Source: Syntrophomonas sp. UBA5314
GTDB taxonomy: Bacteria > Bacillota > Syntrophomonadia > Syntrophomonadales > Syntrophomonadaceae
Assembly (NCBI GenBank): GCA_002410325.1
Contig: DHRK01000036.1
Span: 1 to 23,881 of the forward strand
DNA: 23,881 bases
Direction: 5' to 3'
Below are positions 14,024 to 23,035 of the stretch, piece after piece. A program made the translations under genes and the position numbers. The notes under the pieces were generated by a model. The model did not search any database, was not told the DNA's origin, and was given only the letters and a program-made list of their open reading frames with translations. Numbering within the stretch: position 1 is the first letter of the stretch; the number at the start of each line of letters is the position of its first letter.

Positions 14024-15534
14024 GCGTGGAACCAGCCAATGTAACCGCCAATTTCAGGGAACGGGTGCAGCGTCTGGCCCTCTTTGATCCTCTGTTTCGC
14101 CTGGAAAATAAGCGGGGCCTGGACCGAAGCCAGCGCCCCATAGACTATTTCAGCCTGGGGCTGATGGCCCTGCTGTTCTTTTTCGAATGCATGCTGCAGC
14201 GCCGCAGCCAGGCCGGAGTCAAGGAACTGGCGGCATTTTTCAACCGCATCAACCAGGGGGAGTTGGACCTGGACGCGGCCGGCTATGAGAAGCTGGCCCG
14301 GGATATCATCGAAATTTTTCGCCCGCCCAGCGGCAAAAGGAATTCACGCAGCTTCTACAACTGGTCCAGCCGCCGGGAGGAAACGGTCTATTATTCGATC
14401 CTCAAGGCCGACAAATTTGACGTAGCGGCCAACACCCAGTATTACAGTCTGGACGAACAGGGCCTGGAGCTGGTTTTTGCCACCCGGGAGTATTTCAGCG
14501 AGTTCCAGATTTCCATAAACCAGCTGCTCCTGCGCAAGCAACTGGAGAGAGGCCAGTTCTGGGGCGCTCTGCGCCAGATTGACGAAATGCGGGTGGCGGT
14601 GGGAAACTTGAGCGAACGCATCACCCGCATCCGGCACGAGATTCAGCGCAACATCGTCTCGGACAGCACCTACCAGCGCTATCGGGAGACGATCGAGGAT
14701 ATACACCTGCGCCTCAACCGGGAAGACCGGGAATTTGAGGAATTGCAGGCCTTCGTCCGCGCCACCCGGGAGCGCCTGTATTACGAGCGCAACACCGCCC
14801 GCGACCGGCAGGCCTACGAGTTGATCCTGCGCATCGACCTGGAACTGGGCGAGGTCCACCACAGCCACGGCCTGCTGCTCCGGGAGAGCATTGAATTAAA
14901 GACCACTGCCTTGCAGTCGGTACAGGAATCCCTTTACTACGCAGGGGTGGATTCCTTCAACTTCCAGAAGGAGATCTGCGAGCGCCTGTTGTCCACGCCT
15001 TTGCCCCTGGAAGCGGCCCGCTGCCTGGTGGAGCCCTTTTTATTCCTGGAAGGCCGCCAGGACTGGTCGGGCCTCAGCGTGTTTGCCGGGCAGAGGGTGG
15101 AGCAGAAGGGAAGCCCGGGCCGGAGCGCCGGTTTTCCCGAGCTGCTGGATGAGGACGAGCTGGGCCGGGAGCGAAAAGCCCGGGCCAAAGAGTACGGCCG
15201 GGTTATGGAAGCGATTTTGGAGGCCCTGGGCGAGCGGGAAAATATTGATCTGCGCGAGTTTGCCGATTACTGTCGGCGGGAAGGCCGGGAAGCCCTGCTG
15301 GAAGACCGGACGGTTTACGATCTGTGGATCCTGCTGCACCACCGGTCGCCCTTTTACCCGGAGCAGCAAGAGGAGGAATCCGGAGAAGGCCTGCTGGGGG
15401 AAGTAGCCCGGCTGCTTAAGGAACGGGGGCTCTTTGCCGCCGTGGTGGAGAAGGCGGACGAACTGGAGGTCACCCGGCGTTATGTGATAAAGAATATGGA
15501 CTTGAAGCTGGAGGTAATCAACCATGCCGTATGA
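14020..15534 (+). CDS. jetA: JetA/MukF/MksF-like kleisin subunit
   Basis: I prefer the GTG at 14020: it overlaps the jetD stop as GTGA and has GGAGG 8 bases upstream, whereas the ATG at 14002 has no site. The 504-residue product opens with a helical winged-helix-type region (FRERVQRLALFDPLFRLENK). A motif I associate with the JetA/MksF family follows: FATREYFSEFQISINQLLLR near 155-175 and KQLERGQFWGALRQIDEM. Long amphipathic helices come next (residues about 190-310), then a C-terminal winged-helix segment. Kleisins link the SMC heads and recruit JetB. It lies between jetD and jetB, overlapping the latter by 11 bases. Confidence 0.82.
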   Translation: MSVEPANVTANFRERVQRLALFDPLFRLENKRGLDRSQRPIDYFSLGLMALLFFFECMLQRRSQAGVKELAAFFNRINQGELDLDAAGYEKLARDIIEIFRPPSGKRNSRSFYNWSSRREETVYYSILKADKFDVAANTQYYSLDEQGLELVFATREYFSEFQISINQLLLRKQLERGQFWGALRQIDEMRVAVGNLSERITRIRHEIQRNIVSDSTYQRYRETIEDIHLRLNREDREFEELQAFVRATRERLYYERNTARDRQAYELILRIDLELGEVHHSHGLLLRESIELKTTALQSVQESLYYAGVDSFNFQKEICERLLSTPLPLEAARCLVEPFLFLEGRQDWSGLSVFAGQRVEQKGSPGRSAGFPELLDEDELGRERKARAKEYGRVMEAILEALGERENIDLREFADYCRREGREALLEDRTVYDLWILLHHRSPFYPEQQEEESGEGLLGEVARLLKERGLFAAVVEKADELEVTRRYVIKNMDLKLEVINHAV

Positions 15535-16252
15535 ACAGGGGCAGGTCATGGCCGCCTTTACACTCTATACCGAACTGGCCGCCCGGGGCCGCTGCGACAA
15601 GGAGGCCATGCGCCTCTACCTGGCCGACGACGGGGTGCGGGCCCTGGTGGAGCTGTTTGCCGCCGAGGTAAAATGCGCGGTGATCCCGGCCGGGGATCAA
15701 TTCTACCTGGTACCCCTGGCTATAAGCTCGCCCTTGCACGTCTCCAACGAAAACCTGAAGCGCCAGCTGTCCTCCCGTTGGACCAATGCCGACCTGTACC
15801 TGATGTATGTGGCGGTCATCGTCTTTTTCGGCGAGTTTTACGACAGCTACCAGACCACCGAGCCCACCCGGGATTTTCTGCCCATGCGCCAGTGGTTGGA
15901 CAGTATGAACCAGCGCATGCTGGCTTTGAAAGAACTGGACCCGGAGGCGCTGAAAAAGCTGGACCGGGAGCAAGAGTATAATTGGAGCCTGGTGGCCGAG
16001 AAATGGGACGCCTGGAACGATCTCAAGGAGGGCGCCCGCAGCCAGGACGCCCGCAGCACCAGCCGGCTGGCTTTCCTGAACACGGTTGGCAAATTCTTGC
16101 AGAATCAGGACCTGGTAAGCGACCTGGGCGAGGATGAATGGGCTTTGACCGAAAAGGCCCGGGCGATCGTCGGCCGTTATTATATGGATGTGGAACACAA
16201 CCGCGGCCTGCTGGACTTTATGTACCAGCTGGAGCACGAGGAGAGGAAATAG
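15524..16252 (+). CDS. jetB: JetB/MukE/MksE-like accessory subunit
   Basis: At 242 residues this is the normal size for a MukE/JetB (KITE-type) protein. It starts MPYEQGQVMAAFTLYTELAA, has a predicted winged-helix region with VIPAGDQFYLVPLAISSPL near residues 45-65, an FFGEFYDSY helix near 103, and a C-terminal winged-helix segment ending in RYYMDVEHNRGLLDFMY. In family members a JetB dimer sits on the kleisin and contacts DNA. The ATG at 15524 overlaps jetA by 11 bases and has GGAGG 9 bases upstream. The stop TAG abuts the jetC ATG directly. The family assignment rests strongly on context. Confidence 0.78.
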   Translation: MPYEQGQVMAAFTLYTELAARGRCDKEAMRLYLADDGVRALVELFAAEVKCAVIPAGDQFYLVPLAISSPLHVSNENLKRQLSSRWTNADLYLMYVAVIVFFGEFYDSYQTTEPTRDFLPMRQWLDSMNQRMLALKELDPEALKKLDREQEYNWSLVAEKWDAWNDLKEGARSQDARSTSRLAFLNTVGKFLQNQDLVSDLGEDEWALTEKARAIVGRYYMDVEHNRGLLDFMYQLEHEERK

Positions 16253-19200
16253 ATGCCTGCTATAGCCAGAATTCGCCTGGTCAATCTGGTCTATGAAAAC
16301 GGGGCCAAGCAGTACCGGGACGAAATATTTCAATTTGACGGCCACAACGGGGTTATTCTTTTGGAAAACGGCGGGGGCAAGACGGTTTTTGTCCAGGCGG
16401 TTTTGCAGGCGGTTCTCCCCCACGCCCCGCTGGCCGAACGCAAGGCCCGCGACACCTTTCATGTGGAGAACAATCCCCTGCACCTGGCGGTGGAATGGAT
16501 CGTAAACGAAAAACCGCGCCGCTACGCCCTGACCGCCGTCACCCTTTTTTCCGGGCGGGAGGGGCTCGATTCCTACAAATACGTCTATGATTATGAACCG
16601 GGCGATGAAAACCGCCTGGAGAACCTGCCCCTGGTGAGGGAAAGCGCCGACGGCGGCCTGCGCCCGGCCAGCCGCGAGGAGATGAACGACTATTACCAGC
16701 AGATGAGCCGCAGCTTTATGAACGCCCGCTGTTTTGCCCGCAACCGTGAATACCAGGAGTATATCGAGGCCAATTACCAGATCATCATATCCGAATGGCG
16801 CAGCATTGCCCGCATCAACAGCGCCGAGGGGGAAATCGAAGGCTTTTTCGAGGGATGCAAAACCACCGCCCAACTGGTGGACAAGCTGTTGATCCCCACC
16901 GTGGAGGAAGCCCTGGCCGGAAAGGGCAGCCAGGATTTTGTGGAGACCTTTGAGAAGCAGCGCGAGCACTTTAAAAAGCACCGCCAGCTTACCGAGCGGA
17001 TCGCCGAGAGCCAGAGAGTGGACTCGGAAGTGCTAAGCTACGTGGCCTGCTTTCAGGAGTTTGAAGAGGCGCGCCGGGAACTGCTGCTCCGTCAGGGAGA
17101 GGGCAAGGCCCTGTTCAACCTGGCGCTCAAGACCCGGGAGAGTCTGGACGGAGAAGCCGGGCTCCTCCGGGAGGCTCAGAGCCAGCTGGAGGCGCGGTTC
17201 AGGGAATTTGAGCGCAAACAGGCCTCCCGGGCCCTGGCCGAATTGGAAGCGGATATGGAGAAAGCCGCCGGAAAATACAGCGAAGCCCAGGAGGAATTCG
17301 AAGCCCGCCGGGAGGAATACGTCCTCCTCAAGCGGCGCCTGGAAAACCTGGAGATGGCCAGGTTGAAGCAGGACCTGAAAACCGCCCGCCAGGAGGCCGA
17401 TTACCACCAGGAGAGGCTGCAGGGCCTGGACAGCGACCCGGATGTACGCCAATTGGAGAGCAGGTGGGAGGAGAATTCCGCCTTCCTGCGCTTTTGCTAC
17501 GAACAGGAAGAGGCTGTCCTGGAGCAGCGGCACAGCGTCCTGGCCCGCCAGCAGCAGGATATGGAGCGGGATCTGCAGGCTTTGAAGGACGGCGGGCGGG
17601 AAAAGCAGGCGGAACACCAGGAGCTGCTGGGCCTGAAAGGGGGCGCGCAGCGCCAGCTGGAAACGGCGCAGAGGGAAATGAAAAAGATCGCCGGCCGCCT
17701 GCTGGCCAATCCCCGGCATGACGATTTGAGCCGGGAGATGAGCAAATGGGAAGCGCGAACCCTGGAACTGGAAAAGGAGCGGCTGGCCCATGAGGAGGAG
17801 CAGCGCCTGCTGCTCAAAACCCGCCAGCAGGTCAAGCAAGAGATCCCGGCCCTGCGCCAGAACCTGCAAAGGACCGGCCATGAAGAATTAAACCTGACCC
17901 AGCGCCTGGAACGGATCAATGAAGAGCACGACCGGCTGCTCCAGCGCTTAAAAGAGTTGAGCCCGGAGATGTACGGGGTTGATTCCCTTTATCTTCAGCA
18001 AAACCGGGTCAGCCAGGCGATGAGCGATATGCTGGAGCAGCGGCGTCTGGAAAAAGAACGGGCGCATTCCGAAGACAGCCGGGCCGCGGCTCTCTATGCC
18101 CTGTACGAGGAGAGCAGCTTCTTCGCCCCTGATCCCCGCCTGGAGGATTGGCTGGAGGAATGGCAGGGCCTCTTTCAATACCTGGAAGCCGGCGCCCTCT
18201 TTGTGCAGAAGGCCGCCCGGCAGGCCTCCCGCCCGGAAGCCGAGTTCTTCCAGAACTATCCCTTTTGGGCGCTCAGCCTGATCTGCCCGGCCTCCGAAGT
18301 ATCGAGCCTGCTGGCCCGGGCGGGCCGCCTGGCCGGGGAATTGACCCATCCGCTTTTTGTCCTCACCCAGGAACAGGCGCGCAGCCTGGTGGATGGCAGT
18401 GGGCCGTCTTCCGGGGACGAGGCCTGGCTGCCGGCCGGACAGGTAATCCCCTCCAGCTGGCGGCTCAACCTGGCCGCTGCGAACTTTCAGGAATGGAAAC
18501 AGGAGCTGGAAAGAAGCGCCCTTCAGGCGCGTTCCGCCTTTGACCGGCGGGAGGCCGAACTGCGCCGGGCCGATGAATGCCTGCAACAGCTGGACGATTT
18601 TTGGCAAGGCCATCCCTATGAAGACTACCAGCAATTGAAAGCGGAATTGAGCCATGTTCATGAGAACCTGCTGGTCCTGGAGCAGGAGCTGAGCAAAAAG
18701 GAGAACCGGCTGGAAGAGGAGGAAGCCCGGCTCTCCCAGGTGCAAAAAAACCTGGAAGCCATCCGGGAAGAACACAGCTTTACCAGCCGGCGCATCATGG
18801 ACGGGCAGGATTATTTCCGCCGGGAGGCGGAGCGCGAACAGGCCAGCCGGGAACTCCGCCAATGCCAGGAGTTGATAGATAATAAAGTCAGAGAACTGAC
18901 CGTTATGGAGAAGCGCCGGGAGCGGGCGGAGCAGGGCTTGCAGGAGATCAGGCAGAATCTGGCCCTTCTCCAGGGGGAGATGCGCCGCCTCCTAAAAGAA
19001 GACCTTTACATAGAAGTCCGGGAAACCCCGCCCCGCTTCACCGATCTTACCCGGGAGCGTCTGCAATGGGAACGCCGCGATCTGCAAGACGCCCTCAACC
19101 AGAAACAAAAAGACCGCCGGGCGGTGGAAATAAGCCTGAATACCGCCAAAAGCAGCATAGAACGCCTGCAGCGGGAAATTGGACGTCTGCAGGGACAGTG

Positions 19201-20686
19201 CGAATTTGCCATCGATGAAGAGTTCATCTTCCCCGGCGGGGGGGATGAGGAGATCGACAGCCTGATCGGGCGGGTGCGATTGGCCCGGCAGGCCCGGGAT
19301 AAATCCCAACCCCGGCTGGGCCAGGCCAAAGAGGAGTTTGATCTGGCCCGGGACCGCTTCCGTCAGGATGAGGATCGCTTCAAGCGGCGCTACCGGGAGC
19401 GGGAGCTCTTCAACCAGCCGCTCTCGATGGTAATAGAAGCCCTGGACCGGGAAGCCCGGGAATTGGAAGAGCAGCAGCGCTATTTGGACCAACAGGCTGG
19501 GGAACTGGCCGTTCGCCGGGAAAGCCTGGCCCGGGTCCTGGCGGAATTGGAAAAGAAGAACGAACGCTATGAGTTCCTGCTGGACAGCATCCCGGGCGGC
19601 GATCTCCCCCCGGGCAGCATCCAGGATTTTGCCTACCAGCCCCTGAAGCTGGTCGCCCGGCATATGGAAAGCCTGCAGGAGAGCCGGGAGAGAGTGAAGC
19701 GGCAGGAAGAAAGACTGGAGGGGGAGAGAAAACGCCTGGAGGCTTTTTGCCGGGAAGAGCTCCGGGATGTCAGGTTAAAGGAAATGGTGACCGCCGGGCT
19801 GACCCAGCGGGACAGCCTGGAGAAGGTTCAGGAGTGGCAGAAGCGCCTGAGCGAGCGGATCGCCCGGGCCATCCGCCATTCCCAGGATGAAATCCGGGAA
19901 TTCGACCGGGAACTGCAAGCCTTTATCAACCACCTGCATGCCTTCCTGGGCAGCGTGGCCGGGGAGCTGCGCCTGATTCCCCGCAAGACCCGGGTTAAAA
20001 TCGAGGACGGCTGGAGGGAGATATTTCTCTTTGATATACCCGAGTGGGATGAAAAAGAGGGTAAAAATGAGCTGCGCCGCCATATCGACTGGATGGTCAG
20101 GCAGATAGAGAGCGGCCGCTTCCGGGACGACAGCGGCAATGAAAATTACGCCCTGCTGAAGAGCGAAATCGGCAAATGGCTGCAGACCCGGCAGCTGCTG
20201 CGCAATGTCATGAAGGAAAAAATGATCAGGATAAAGTGCCGCAAAGTAACGGCCGACAGCAAGGTGAGCAGCTATCCCAGCAGCTGGGAAAGCTCCAACC
20301 AGTGGTCGGGCGGGGAGAAGTGGAGCAAGAACATGGCCCTCTTCCTGGGCCTCCTGAACTACCTGGCCGAAAAACGCCAGGCAGTCGATCCCAAAGCCCG
20401 TAAAAGCCGGGCGGTGCTCCTGGACAATCCTTTCGGCAAAGCCTCCAGCGAGCACGTCCTGGAGCCGGTCTTCTTTATTGCCCAGCAGCTGGGGTTTCAA
20501 ATCATCGCCTTAACCGCCCTGGCCGAAGGAAAATTCGTCCGCGACTACTTCCCGGTGGTCTACAGCTGCCGCCTGCGCCCGGCCGCCGGAGACAAATTCA
20601 TCGTAAGCAGTGAAAAGGAAGTGCGCCATGCCTATCTCCGGGATCGTTACCCTGAATCCCTGCGCCGGCTGGGGGAGCGGGATTAG
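16253..20686 (+). CDS. jetC: JetC/MukB/MksB-like SMC ATPase
   Basis: The 1477-residue protein has SMC architecture. An N-terminal head holds Walker A LLENGGGKT at residues 36-44. Long coiled coils run from about 270 to 620. A globular hinge-like region lies around 620-750. A second coiled coil covers about 750-1270, and the C-terminal head holds the ABC signature QWSGGEK (1350-1356) and Walker B AVLLDNPFG (1387-1395). D1391 is followed by Asn, where most SMC proteins have Glu; I believe LDNPFGKASS is normal for this sub-family. ATP-driven loop extrusion is the known activity of such complexes. GAGGAGAGG precedes the ATG, which directly follows the jetB stop. Confidence 0.9.
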   Translation: MPAIARIRLVNLVYENGAKQYRDEIFQFDGHNGVILLENGGGKTVFVQAVLQAVLPHAPLAERKARDTFHVENNPLHLAVEWIVNEKPRRYALTAVTLFSGREGLDSYKYVYDYEPGDENRLENLPLVRESADGGLRPASREEMNDYYQQMSRSFMNARCFARNREYQEYIEANYQIIISEWRSIARINSAEGEIEGFFEGCKTTAQLVDKLLIPTVEEALAGKGSQDFVETFEKQREHFKKHRQLTERIAESQRVDSEVLSYVACFQEFEEARRELLLRQGEGKALFNLALKTRESLDGEAGLLREAQSQLEARFREFERKQASRALAELEADMEKAAGKYSEAQEEFEARREEYVLLKRRLENLEMARLKQDLKTARQEADYHQERLQGLDSDPDVRQLESRWEENSAFLRFCYEQEEAVLEQRHSVLARQQQDMERDLQALKDGGREKQAEHQELLGLKGGAQRQLETAQREMKKIAGRLLANPRHDDLSREMSKWEARTLELEKERLAHEEEQRLLLKTRQQVKQEIPALRQNLQRTGHEELNLTQRLERINEEHDRLLQRLKELSPEMYGVDSLYLQQNRVSQAMSDMLEQRRLEKERAHSEDSRAAALYALYEESSFFAPDPRLEDWLEEWQGLFQYLEAGALFVQKAARQASRPEAEFFQNYPFWALSLICPASEVSSLLARAGRLAGELTHPLFVLTQEQARSLVDGSGPSSGDEAWLPAGQVIPSSWRLNLAAANFQEWKQELERSALQARSAFDRREAELRRADECLQQLDDFWQGHPYEDYQQLKAELSHVHENLLVLEQELSKKENRLEEEEARLSQVQKNLEAIREEHSFTSRRIMDGQDYFRREAEREQASRELRQCQELIDNKVRELTVMEKRRERAEQGLQEIRQNLALLQGEMRRLLKEDLYIEVRETPPRFTDLTRERLQWERRDLQDALNQKQKDRRAVEISLNTAKSSIERLQREIGRLQGQCEFAIDEEFIFPGGGDEEIDSLIGRVRLARQARDKSQPRLGQAKEEFDLARDRFRQDEDRFKRRYRERELFNQPLSMVIEALDREARELEEQQRYLDQQAGELAVRRESLARVLAELEKKNERYEFLLDSIPGGDLPPGSIQDFAYQPLKLVARHMESLQESRERVKRQEERLEGERKRLEAFCREELRDVRLKEMVTAGLTQRDSLEKVQEWQKRLSERIARAIRHSQDEIREFDRELQAFINHLHAFLGSVAGELRLIPRKTRVKIEDGWREIFLFDIPEWDEKEGKNELRRHIDWMVRQIESGRFRDDSGNENYALLKSEIGKWLQTRQLLRNVMKEKMIRIKCRKVTADSKVSSYPSSWESSNQWSGGEKWSKNMALFLGLLNYLAEKRQAVDPKARKSRAVLLDNPFGKASSEHVLEPVFFIAQQLGFQIIALTALAEGKFVRDYFPVVYSCRLRPAAGDKFIVSSEKEVRHAYLRDRYPESLRRLGERD

Positions 20687-20829
20687 CGCCAGCAGGGGCT
20701 CCGACAACCAGGGCGCGGATGCCCGGTCGGTTTCTCCGGCAGGGGTTTTATTATGTGAACGAGCGGTTTGAGGTTTGAAAAGCCGGTAAGGCTTAAGCTG
20801 AATAAACGGGGAGGCAAAACGACCGGACC
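20687..20829. other. Spacer between jetC and recQ
   Basis: The 143 bases contain no ORF with a start site and no convincing terminator. GGGGAGG lies about 14 bases before the recQ ATG, which is wider than usual for a ribosome site. No -10/-35 pair stands out, so recQ may be read through from the jet operon. Confidence 0.4.
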
Positions 20830-23007
20830 ATGGATGAAAAGATAAAACAGGTCATGAAAAAATATTACGGCTACGATGCCTTCAAAGCCGAACAGGAGGC
20901 GGTGATGGGCAGTATCCTGCAGGCCCAAGACACCCTGGCGGTGATGCCCACCGGAGGAGGCAAATCGTTATGCTACCAGGTGCCGGCCCTGCTTTTGCCG
21001 GGCACCACCCTGGTCATTTCACCCCTCATCGCCCTGATGAAAGACCAGGTGGACGCCCTGAATAACCAGGGGATACCCGCTTCCTATATCAACAGTTCCC
21101 TTAGCCCCCGCGAGGTGGGCCGGCGCCTCTATCAAACCCGGGAGGGTCAGATAAAGCTGCTCTATGTGGCCCCGGAGCGCCTGGAATCAGAATCTTTCAC
21201 CGAGATGTTTCAAGACCTGCCGGTTTCCCTGGTGGCCGTCGACGAAGCCCATTGTATATCCCAGTGGGGACACGATTTTAGGCCCAGCTACCTGGCCATC
21301 GGGAAGTGGATCGCCGCCATGCCCAGGCGTCCGGTCCTGGCCGCTTTTACCGCCACCGCCACTGACCGGGTGAGACGGGACATCGCCGAGCGTTTGGGCT
21401 TGAACCGGCCCCGAGTGCATATAAGCAGTTTTGACCGGCCCAACCTGCGCCTGGTACTGGTCAAGGGAGAGGACCGCAGCCGCTATATTCGCCGCTATCT
21501 GAAGGAACACCCGGAGCAGTCCGGGATTATCTATGCCGCCACCCGCAATGAGGTGGACAGCCTGTTCCAGGAATTGGCGACAGCCGGCTTCAAGGCGGGC
21601 CGCTACCACGCCGGGATGAGCAGCGAGGCGCGGGATCAGACCCAGGAAGCCTTCCTGTATGACCAGATTCAGGTAATGGTGGCCACCAACGCCTTCGGCC
21701 TGGGTATCAATAAATCAAATGTCCGCTTTGTCATCCATCACAATATGCCCCGCCATCTGGAAGCCTACTACCAGGAAGCAGGGAGAGCGGGGCGGGACGG
21801 CCAGGCGGCGGACTGTATCCTGCTGTTTCAGGCCGGGGATATTCACATCCAGAAATACCTGATCGAACAGAGTACTTTAACGCCGGAGCGCCAGGACATG
21901 GAGTATGTGAAACTGCGCGACATGGTCGATTATTGCCATACCTCACGCTGCCTGCGGGAGTATATTCTGGAGTATTTCGGTGAAGGAGTCCGGGGCGGCA
22001 ACTGCGGCAATTGCGCGAATTGCACCGACTATGAAAGCAAGGATATCACCATCGAGGCCCAGAAGATCCTGTCCTGCGTCTACCGGCTGGGTCAGCCCTA
22101 CGGCAGCACCATGGTGGCTTCCGTTTTAAAGGGCTCCAGTCAAAAGCGAATCATGGAACTGGGCTTTCAGCGGCTTTCCACCTACGGGATCATGAAGGAT
22201 TACCCGGCCCCAAAGATAGTAGATTACATCAACCTGCTGGCCGCCGAGGAATATCTTTCCATCACCGCGGGGAAATACCCGGTGCTGCTGCTCAATGCCC
22301 GATCTAAAGAGGTGCTGGGCGGCCGGGAAAAGGTCATAGTCAGGATCCCTCAGGCCCCGGCCGCAGCTTCCCGGGAAAGCGCTATTTTCCAGGCTTTGCG
22401 TCTCTTGCGCCAGCAGATCGCCAAAGAGCAAAAGGTTGCCCCCTACGTGGTATTTCCCGATACCACCCTGCGGGAGATGGGGGCGGTCCTTCCCGTGGAC
22501 CGGGAAGAAATGCTTGGCATCACCGGGGTGGGGGAAATAAAATTGGAGCGCTACGGCCAGGCATTTTTGGACTTGATCCGGCGTTATGTGGAAAATCCGG
22601 CCGCCTTTGAGGAGCCGGCCGGGGACCGGCAAGCAGACCAGCCTCCCGCTAAAAAGCCTAAAAAAAGCCAATCCAGGGAAGAGGCTAAAGAAGAAAAGAT
22701 TCCTTCCCATATTCAGACCTGGCAGTCCTATGGTCAGGGCAGCTCGCTGGCCGATATTGCCCGGGAGCGAAATCTGAATTTAAGAACGGTTCAGAATCAC
22801 CTGTTGCGAGCCTCCCAGGAGGGCCAGGCCGTGGATTGGGATGCCTTCCTCAGTCCCGACCAGGAAGAGCTGATTGTCAAAGCGGCCCGGCAAGTAAACT
22901 CGGAGAGACTGGCTCCTATCAAAGAGGCTCTCCCGCCCGGGATAGACTACTTTAAGATCAGCATCGCCTTGTTGAAAAACAGCCTGGGACCTTATCGCCC
23001 GGAATGA
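20830..23007 (+). CDS. recQ: ATP-dependent DNA helicase RecQ
   Basis: The 725-residue enzyme unwinds DNA 3' to 5'. Helicase motifs are in order: AFKAEQEAVMGSIL (motif 0), MPTGGGKSLCYQ (Walker A, near 39-50), D138-E-A-H141 in VDEAHCISQWGHDFRPSYL, TATA (motif III), YHAGMSS, ATNAFGLGINK and QEAGRAGRDGQ (motif VI). The RecQ-specific zinc site is C-x2-REY then NCGNCANC near 373-400. An HRDC domain follows near 515-595 (YVVFPDTTLREMG, then ITGVGEIKLERYG) and a C-terminal helix-turn-helix from about 635 (SSLADIARERNLNLRTVQNH). Domain content is complete. The TGA lies in the left arm of the dispersed repeat. RecQ classically partners with topoisomerase III, encoded 15 kb away on the same strand. Confidence 0.96.
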   Translation: MDEKIKQVMKKYYGYDAFKAEQEAVMGSILQAQDTLAVMPTGGGKSLCYQVPALLLPGTTLVISPLIALMKDQVDALNNQGIPASYINSSLSPREVGRRLYQTREGQIKLLYVAPERLESESFTEMFQDLPVSLVAVDEAHCISQWGHDFRPSYLAIGKWIAAMPRRPVLAAFTATATDRVRRDIAERLGLNRPRVHISSFDRPNLRLVLVKGEDRSRYIRRYLKEHPEQSGIIYAATRNEVDSLFQELATAGFKAGRYHAGMSSEARDQTQEAFLYDQIQVMVATNAFGLGINKSNVRFVIHHNMPRHLEAYYQEAGRAGRDGQAADCILLFQAGDIHIQKYLIEQSTLTPERQDMEYVKLRDMVDYCHTSRCLREYILEYFGEGVRGGNCGNCANCTDYESKDITIEAQKILSCVYRLGQPYGSTMVASVLKGSSQKRIMELGFQRLSTYGIMKDYPAPKIVDYINLLAAEEYLSITAGKYPVLLLNARSKEVLGGREKVIVRIPQAPAAASRESAIFQALRLLRQQIAKEQKVAPYVVFPDTTLREMGAVLPVDREEMLGITGVGEIKLERYGQAFLDLIRRYVENPAAFEEPAGDRQADQPPAKKPKKSQSREEAKEEKIPSHIQTWQSYGQGSSLADIARERNLNLRTVQNHLLRASQEGQAVDWDAFLSPDQEELIVKAARQVNSERLAPIKEALPPGIDYFKISIALLKNSLGPYRPE

Positions 23008-23035
23008 GTTCGGGGACGGTTCTTCAACTCATTTT
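23004..23035 (+). repeat. Dispersed palindromic repeat, copy 2
   Basis: ATGAGTT (23004-23010) and AACTCAT (23026-23032) surround CGGGGACGGTTCTTC, followed by TTT. It matches copy 1 at 5281 except for one base in the right arm. It contains the recQ TGA on the plus strand and, at its far edge, contributes to the TAA of the recombinase on the minus strand. Confidence 0.75.

Noticed and set aside
15518..16981. 487-residue minus-strand ORF across jetB and jetC
   Set aside because: It is antisense to two well-supported genes and has the Gly/Gln/Val-rich composition of a GC-driven shadow frame. Other long minus frames under jetC and recQ were rejected for the same reason.
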